DNA of 64,000 nt, from the NCBI RefSeq assembly GCF_963855985.1, contig NC_087111.1:191001-255000 (forward strand), read 5' to 3'. A model generated the notes under the pieces. The model saw only the letters and a program-made list of their open reading frames with translations. It did no database searches and had not been told where the DNA came from. This DNA comes from Ostrinia nubilalis. Lineage: Eukaryota; Arthropoda; Insecta; Lepidoptera; Crambidae. Position 1 is the stretch's first letter. The number at the start of each line of letters is the position of its first letter. Shown piece after piece: positions 63,801 through 64,000 of the stretch. A program made the position numbers and the translations under genes.

Positions 63801-63987
63801 CAAAACGTAAGTTACATTTTACACTCATCAATAAAATTGTAGATTTTAAAACAATTGAGTCTTAAATTCATTTAAAGATGAAAATAACATGATTAAGATG
63901 AAAATAACATGATTAAAATTTGACTTGATTTAATTTCAGAAGCATCCCCAGAGAAGCGTACGCGCCGCGCCGCCCGTCCGCAAGAAG
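39650..63987 (+). CDS. Ki-67-like FHA-domain chromosomal protein (thirteen exons, 3' end outside window)
   Basis: Coding exons: 39650-39817, 41270-41429, 43068-43190, 43938-44003, 44678-44856, 47282-47405, 48848-49041, 57033-59517, 59748-59842, 61104-61351, 61846-63280, 63737-63806 and 63941-63987; all phases agree, about 1,800 codons so far. Residues 1-109 form an FHA domain that resembles Ki-67 more than other FHA proteins (LVVLDRLGREVKRFAL, LPSVCPHHATV, ALRHGDLLTIGDRSLRWEY). About residues 920-1095 carry nine repeats NDLxDVRGVKxLF, reminiscent of the EDLxGFKELFQTP unit in vertebrate Ki-67 repeats. A canonical AT-hook PRGRPG lies before them and an extremely basic region with SPKK, SPKPSPKK and RGRK after them. 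Such a protein should coat or bind chromosomes. The Ki-67 assignment rests on recalled patterns; a generic FHA nucleolar protein is the alternative. Confidence 0.72.
39829..39900 (+). repeat. Partial tandem copy of Ki-67-like exon 1
   Basis: About 56 bp from ATGTCGGGCGGGCGGCTG to GAGGTGAAGCGG repeats the start of exon 1 at a 191-bp offset, with the same GGAGC/TAGC lead, then diverges at TCAAGATTATG. It follows the exon 1 donor directly. It is non-functional as it stands. Confidence 0.85.
40427..40572 (+). CDS. Orphan exon-like frame, unclear
   Basis: MIMPKRSSSERIATYVAKIR continues through a basic coiled-coil-like stretch to SDTSQSDNS and a CAG/GTAGAT donor. It could be a first exon of a transposon-encoded gene nested in intron 1 of the Ki-67-like gene. 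No following exon was found. Confidence 0.25.
41270..41429 (+). CDS. Ki-67-like exon 2 (end of FHA domain)
   Basis: TVVRNIGDGETLVNGQPVSV gives the FHA N-x-G-T-x-V-N-G core, then LRHGDLLTIGDRSLRWEY, which is close to the Ki-67 LKHGDVITIxDRSFRYE segment as recalled. It joins exon 1 in phase 0. Confidence 0.85.
41527..42015. mobile_element. Two hairpin MITEs in intron 2
   Basis: 41527-41755 has TCTCACGTGAGATTG-type inverted arms. 41761-42015 pairs GGCCGATAGTTGGG with CCCCAACTATCGGC and has inner arms CACACCGGATGCATGGGCTC / GAGCCCATACGCCCGGTGTG. An antisense RTE-like tail follows at 42053-42290. Confidence 0.55.
42862..43018 (+). mobile_element. Retroelement 3' end, family R, before exon 3
   Basis: TTCTTCTCAGCACTTGCCAA, GCTGGTAGGGC, GACATGTATAGGCTCC and TAAACAAATAAATAAAATTT with a GATTTT tail. 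It ends about 50 bp before the exon 3 acceptor, in sense orientation. Confidence 0.6.
43068..43190 (+). CDS. Ki-67-like exon 3
   Basis: Only the frame reading LHVRTRQRGARRRGSG and ending LALELQHRASMP joins both neighbours in phase. It is basic and GC-rich with no named domain. The other two frames do not fit the flanking phases. Confidence 0.7.
43203..43411. mobile_element. MITE-A copy, 13 bp after exon 3 donor
   Basis: GGTCCGTGAGCACGTAGAAT and its complement bound a 209-bp palindrome. The donor region of exon 3 is almost at its edge. Confidence 0.88.
43592..43868 (+). mobile_element. SINE copy 2, head deleted
   Basis: Matches the SINE at 38916-39236 in the plus direction from AACCACCTCTGTGG, then jumps over the tRNA-like head to the body (CTAGCTACCACCATCTTACC) and an A-run. 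It ends about 70 bp before the exon 4 acceptor. Confidence 0.75.
43938..44003 (+). CDS. Ki-67-like exon 4
   Basis: Encodes NAGGKQVAIVQPQRRDTTEQ in phase 1 on both sides. The acceptor is CCCCACAG and the donor ATTG/GTAAGT. Confidence 0.75.
44040..44460. other. Unclassified GC-rich intron segment
   Basis: Contains GGCACCGCTCCCGTGCCCGG and a segment with repeated AACTCCCTAG/AAGTCCCTAG. It resembles an antisense retroelement UTR, but no frame or terminal structure supports a family. Confidence 0.3.
44678..44856 (+). CDS. Ki-67-like exon 5
   Basis: Encodes QTARSSPQAKRARMTATEAY to MTQAEMWIASRKTSPRRAAK. SP and TP sites may be kinase targets. Its last 85 bp and donor GCG/GTCAGT are the unit repeated in the array that follows. 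Confidence 0.8.
44772..46085 (+). repeat. 199-bp tandem array: exon 5 end + donor + half of MITE-A (7 copies)
   Basis: Units start at 44772 (the real exon), 44971, 45170, 45369, 45568, 45767 and 45969; the spacing is 199 bp, the last 202. Each has 85 bp of exon 5, the donor, about 29 bp of intron and the left arm of MITE-A up to ATTGCTGTT, where it fuses to GCGCGGCATG of the next unit. The first copies are essentially identical; later ones differ in the MITE part. 199 is not a multiple of 3, so reading through would break frame. Confidence 0.95.
46086..46273. mobile_element. MITE-A copy ending the array
   Basis: Complete but worn: GTCTGGTCGCCGGAGAATTT on the left and CTACGTGCTCACGGACCAGA on the right. 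It is presumably the ancestral element from which the array's half copies derive. Confidence 0.8.
46655..46760 (+). repeat. Dispersed repeat (AACGTTAAAATAACGGTATC)
   Basis: The same block, ending AGATCTACCGGCCTCTAACA, is at 55196-55405, where it is longer by an internal segment. The family is unknown. Confidence 0.6.
46843..47240. mobile_element. Imperfect palindromic MITE (CCATACACGGACCG)
   Basis: Ends CCGCCATACACGGACCGC and GCGGTCCGTGTATG pair, with many internal ACTGCTCGAGCAGTT-like palindromes. It is about 40 bp upstream of exon 6. Confidence 0.6.
47282..47405 (+). CDS. Ki-67-like exon 6
   Basis: Encodes GGAARRSLPSKKHTPLRLTV to QVTKIQAPTQI. It joins exon 5 in phase 0 and exon 7 in phase 1. 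The acceptor is CACTCCGCAG. Confidence 0.8.
47413..47596. mobile_element. MITE-A copy, 8 bp after exon 6 donor
   Basis: TAAAGCCCGGTCTCCGAGCA on the left and GTGCTCGCAGACCAGACTAT on the right, shorter in the centre than other copies. A second TIR element (GATCGTTTCATCCACGAAGA ends, 47591-47788) directly follows. Confidence 0.85.
48185..48470 (-). pseudogene. RTE-like reverse transcriptase C-terminal tail, antisense
   Basis: The minus frame has KWRWAGHIARMNQDRW, TLEWRP, RGRPPKRWTDDI and ARDRKRWRVEEEAYV, the intact C-terminal signature of RTE-type LINEs. A CTAT microsatellite at 48183-48204 is its 3' tail. Confidence 0.75.
48640..48825 (+). mobile_element. LINE 3' end (family of the intact LINE), abutting exon 7
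   Basis: GAAGACCAGCGTCGTGGTGT, GCATGATGCCGAGTGGATAC and AATAAAAAATTTCATTTTC then a T-run. The T-rich tail ends about 25 bp before the exon 7 acceptor CATCTGTAG. Confidence 0.65.
48848..49041 (+). CDS. Ki-67-like exon 7
   Basis: Encodes HTKQAAIMLMTGHTAKGPSP, then TTPSFVAKKRSP and SRTPRRSPKAPPTRTSKRGS. It is basic with repeated SP/TP sites. It ends in phase 0 (TCC/GTGAGT), matching exon 8 eight kilobases downstream. Confidence 0.8.
49321..49391. mobile_element. MITE-B copy 3, left piece (right piece 55045-55194)
   Basis: AATGAGGGCTATCGTTTTAG up to TACTAGTAG, resuming at 55045 with AGTAGCGAAGACAGTGG and ending ACGATAGCCCTCATT. AGTAG is present at both break points, the 5-bp target duplication of a 5.65-kb composite insert. 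Confidence 0.85.
49842..49912 (+). tRNA. tRNA-like segment in the LINE 5' UTR (probably not a tRNA gene)
   Basis: A box-like TGGTGTAGCGTGG, then a stem CCGGA/TTCGG around CTTTAAAC, and a perfect B box GTTCAAATC in a T-arm GCTGG/CCAAC. D-arm pairing GCGC/GTGC is possible. The acceptor stem is poor and the anticodon loop has 8 bases, so it is tRNA-derived rather than functional. T-runs follow at once, as for a Pol III terminator. Confidence 0.5.
50006..51154 (+). CDS. LINE ORF1 protein, 382 aa, PHD finger + coiled coil
   Basis: MDSKGKSKIAQGLICGGCRK opens a C4HC3 PHD-type finger (CGGC, CRTC, H, C, then WRCVLC) within residues 15-70. A coiled-coil stretch (LNETLATLSGRVGQCESRLD and on) covers about 150-200, and an RRM/L1-ORF1-like part (ISCVPEEGGQNLYHIV) follows from about 215. 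Family ORF1 proteins bind element RNA in a ribonucleoprotein. PHD-bearing ORF1 is common in lepidopteran LINEs. Confidence 0.85.
   Translation: MDSKGKSKIAQGLICGGCRKVIETRRYLTCRTCKQPHDLECANVSEKRFFNTLTKEHRENWRCVLCISNQPKYDNTNTPVRGEEDKITHHRGAAVGSPTCLDMSIAEYQPNDTAHDATMELTDLQAFMMEMRAFREEIREELRANRAQMIKLNETLATLSGRVGQCESRLDKLGERMDRLEQRADTGSSDEPLAATIAQLKAQLNERDQDLLLNDVEISCVPEEGGQNLYHIVSTLAGKLGVDLTEQDIVSAVRVGRVPATVTGAASAPRPRPIAVRLARQAVRDRLLQAARVRRGATTEGVGLPSPPQRFYVNERLTQMNRQLFRRARELGGRLNWRFIWTRNGHIFARQHYSKDSPRHRLRTEDDLIRVFGSDAVRPARQ
51162..54455 (+). CDS. LINE ORF2: endonuclease and reverse transcriptase
   Basis: Apurinic-type endonuclease from about residue 160: LLNPGSLGTRHDEF, INETWL, GGGVGFYVRRGL, MGDFNINLL. 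Reverse transcriptase: PKVSQPTSVGDLRPISILP, LLDYSRAFDSI, RRGIPQGSILGPVLFILY and the YADD active site near 53613. There is no RNase H. ORF1 stops 8 bp upstream in another frame. The first 150 residues are Cys/Leu/Ile-rich and not part of known domains, so the true start may be an internal ATG. Confidence 0.88.
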   Translation: MCMLLPLFYNHCYFFPFYFVMYIVEKCVSLLCFYYCCYIFGLMSDLVRLCTSICVRSAIVDDAICIFCICLCILAVILCIARFWKYMFSCLLCLHIDYSCCYYTRCLLPYFYSTIVLSCQIISIDRRHITLLKLYLSNCRYVQIVYSFIIQYTKNRKNLSLGLLNPGSLGTRHDEFLVALDRNDVDILAINETWLRPGEEKRAPAPSSHRLRHVPRPEGTRSRGGGVGFYVRRGLYARQLPHPEVAPVEQMWLSVGLNGCRIVIGTAYRPPWMNVDTFFDALTESICSFARYDSIILMGDFNINLLSTNNVDTRKFNEFLSCVGLQQFVNAATHFTEHSETLLDVICSSVVGLSNVCVDFIPELSAHAFVTCEVPVRKPKVPPRWITYRPLKDIKLADFDSDVEAVPWEQFVGDDISVNDSISAFNDHFIRLFDRHAPIRKSFVKEQSPPWITHTIKEMMRLRDGALARSRRTECECDKAYYKELKKLVNAALHSEKVAYFRHHINKHSKNPKALWKNIRKNVDFNDGKNIDLPVGIGDADCINRHFLDIPGNENVDQAEHDYFQSHRHGNAVFHLHTVDESTVLKTIKRISTNAQGVDGISLDMLLLTLPRTLSIITSIINKSIETGVVPDIWKEAIVKPIPKVSQPTSVGDLRPISILPLMSKIIEKIVCSQMVDFLENNNILPCKQSGFRAGYSTATLLLDVIDDVLGAQDVGKGTILVLLDYSRAFDSINTSLLISKLSYYGFDRASIRWFNSYLSGRTQRVEVCRDNEGTKNVSLATPIRRGIPQGSILGPVLFILYSSDIIQSIRNCKYHLYADDLQVYISFNPAETAKAVDMLNEDLQRVAHWSERNNLVINPKKSKFIIMGSKGQIHNIKNQGPGVRIGGVCVERVDEARNLGVLMDGSLKFENHIRETVRSCYYRLKVLYRIRQFLSVELRIYFCESLILSKLNYADTVIGGCLMARTKRIIQRVQNACARFCFSIPRRAHVTPFLNKGGLLNMESRYRLHLAGLLFGIIKNRNPFYLSDKLAFSCRPVRMAYKLTYPRHTTAAFRGSFRYVATKCWNNIPPPIRNSLTGYAFKTRFKAYLIERQKLM
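55406..57032. other. Ki-67-like intron 7, remainder: nothing recognised
   Basis: AT-rich, with short frames only. 56270-56430 is denser in CG and slightly promoter-like, but I cannot support a feature. The exon 8 acceptor is ATCTCTCCGCAG. Confidence 0.4.
57033..59517 (+). CDS. Ki-67-like exon 8, large repeat exon (828 codons)
   Basis: Starts VSILEISDSTQCTTRSGSPL. TPRKSALK and the following HDSIKFDLSNL make a weak RVxF-like PP1-docking candidate (SIKF). It is Ser/Arg-rich with many SP/TP sites, then SKRKTIGVIRSQPRGRPGVK with an AT-hook core. 58780-59290 holds nine units of 17-23 residues, NDL(S/R/T)(D/R)V(R/S)GVKxLF, ended by SGVEELFNESG. One unit has KKTM in place of KxLF. It ends in a long helix-like tail (NNVEDWLERELQKRLHKDD). 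Confidence 0.85.
59585..59745 (+). mobile_element. LINE 3' end abutting exon 9 acceptor
   Basis: CACTGAAAACCAGTGTCTTG, CTTAGTGGGTGCCC and GTTGTCAAATAAATAATTTT, then TTTCTTTCTTTCTAAAG/AGCTT. The element's CTTT tail is the polypyrimidine tract of exon 9. Confidence 0.75.
59748..59842 (+). CDS. Ki-67-like exon 9
   Basis: Encodes LQKLSTATVEGAEPLRTSRV and TVARAEVS, phase 1 in, phase 0 out. The acceptor TCTAAAG is non-consensus just before AG and depends on the retroelement tail for pyrimidines. Confidence 0.75.
60039..60272 (-). mobile_element. Helitron-type repeat, reverse copy
   Basis: CTAGCTTTCCGCCCGCGGCT at the left, a CAGA microsatellite and ATTTATAATATTAG at the right; nearly identical to 13866-14092 in reverse. 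Confidence 0.75.
60834..61041. mobile_element. MITE-A copy, 62 bp before exon 10
   Basis: TATAGTCTGGTCTGTCTGGA on the left (a few bases lost) and CGTGCTCATAGACCCGGCTT on the right, with intact long arms around GCGGGCGCCCGTCGCACAG. Confidence 0.85.
61104..61351 (+). CDS. Ki-67-like exon 10
   Basis: HSQRKKSASELYGAHTLPLK and LSLPLKKRAVVHSTPVKGRA: the motif LPLKKR occurs twice, around an Asp/Pro-rich linker. Both copies are nuclear-localisation-like. It ends LRVSP...TSLR in phase 2. Confidence 0.8.
61846..63280 (+). CDS. Ki-67-like exon 11, extremely basic (478 codons)
   Basis: SESTLAISEPKPTKAKRTTK opens a region dominated by Lys, Arg, Ser, Pro: SPKPSPKKTRGK, SSPKKRGKPTRTP, PKPSPKKRGTRK, later KKGRKGRKTQ, RSRGRKLE, SRRGRKTTIE. 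SPKK units bind the DNA minor groove in histone tails and are CDK targets; RGR-type units are AT-hook-like. It is likely a chromatin-coating tail, and the counterpart of the basic LR region of Ki-67 is a possible but unproven parallel. Confidence 0.82.
63308..63474. mobile_element. Small hairpin MITE in intron 11
   Basis: GGCTGGTTTTAGAGTCACGC on the left pairs with GCGCGATTCTAAAATCCGCC on the right; CAGCGCCGACGATCAGCG and its inverse lie inside. It starts 28 bp after the exon 11 donor. Confidence 0.65.
63737..63806 (+). CDS. Ki-67-like exon 12
   Basis: ATAKENETKTNTRKKKTESS continues the basic character. Phase 0 in, phase 1 out; acceptor TTTGCAG, donor AAAC/GTAAGT. Confidence 0.75.
63941..63987 (+). 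CDS. Ki-67-like exon 13 (last in window)
   Basis: ASPEKRTRRAARPQE after TTTCAG, ending at AAG/GTAAGC; the end may be off by a base. The gene continues beyond base 64000. Confidence 0.7.
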
Positions 63988-64000
63988 GTAAGCGAATTTC

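Overview
The window is animal nuclear DNA, almost certainly from a moth or butterfly. Genes have introns with GT-AG boundaries. Introns are AT-rich and crowded with transposable elements: Helitron-type repeats ending in GCGGGCGAAGCCGCGGGCGG, a LINE whose ORF1 starts with a PHD finger, tRNA-derived SINEs and many hairpin MITEs. I placed exons by joining splice sites in frame and, where possible, by recalled family sequence. No database search was possible.

Layout. (1) 1024-25739, minus: ten coding exons of a trabid/ZRANB1 homologue (K29/K33 ubiquitin hydrolase), covering the N-terminus, two NZF zinc fingers and the ankyrin-type ubiquitin-binding region. The OTU catalytic exons lie left of base 1. 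Exon 7 carries a nine-copy 135-bp tandem array. (2) 26928-28102, plus: a four-exon coiled-coil protein, head to head with trabid. (3) 30264-33873, plus: a complete six-exon nucleoplasmin-like histone chaperone. (4) 35435-37121, minus: a two-exon protein with four MADF/Myb-SANT-like domains. (5) 39650 to past the right edge, plus: thirteen coding exons of a large FHA-domain protein with repeats of the form NDLxxVxGVKxLF and a very basic SPKK-rich part. It looks like an insect Ki-67-type chromosome-periphery protein. An intact non-LTR retrotransposon (ORF1 50006-51154, ORF2 51162-54455) sits in one of its introns.

Four of the five genes have likely chromatin, nuclear or ubiquitin roles, but nothing suggests co-regulation beyond the head-to-head pair. 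Coding composition is split: trabid and the Ki-67-like gene are very GC-rich, while the coiled-coil and MADF genes are AT-rich.

The most unusual feature is how mobile DNA relates to exon edges. A palindromic MITE family (called MITE-A here, about 214 bp) lies within about 90 bp of six exon boundaries in two genes. Two exons next to or fused with MITE-A have had their 3' end plus splice donor amplified in tandem (9 x 135 bp and 7 x 199 bp). Retroelement 3' tails in the sense direction also sit just upstream of about eight splice acceptors.
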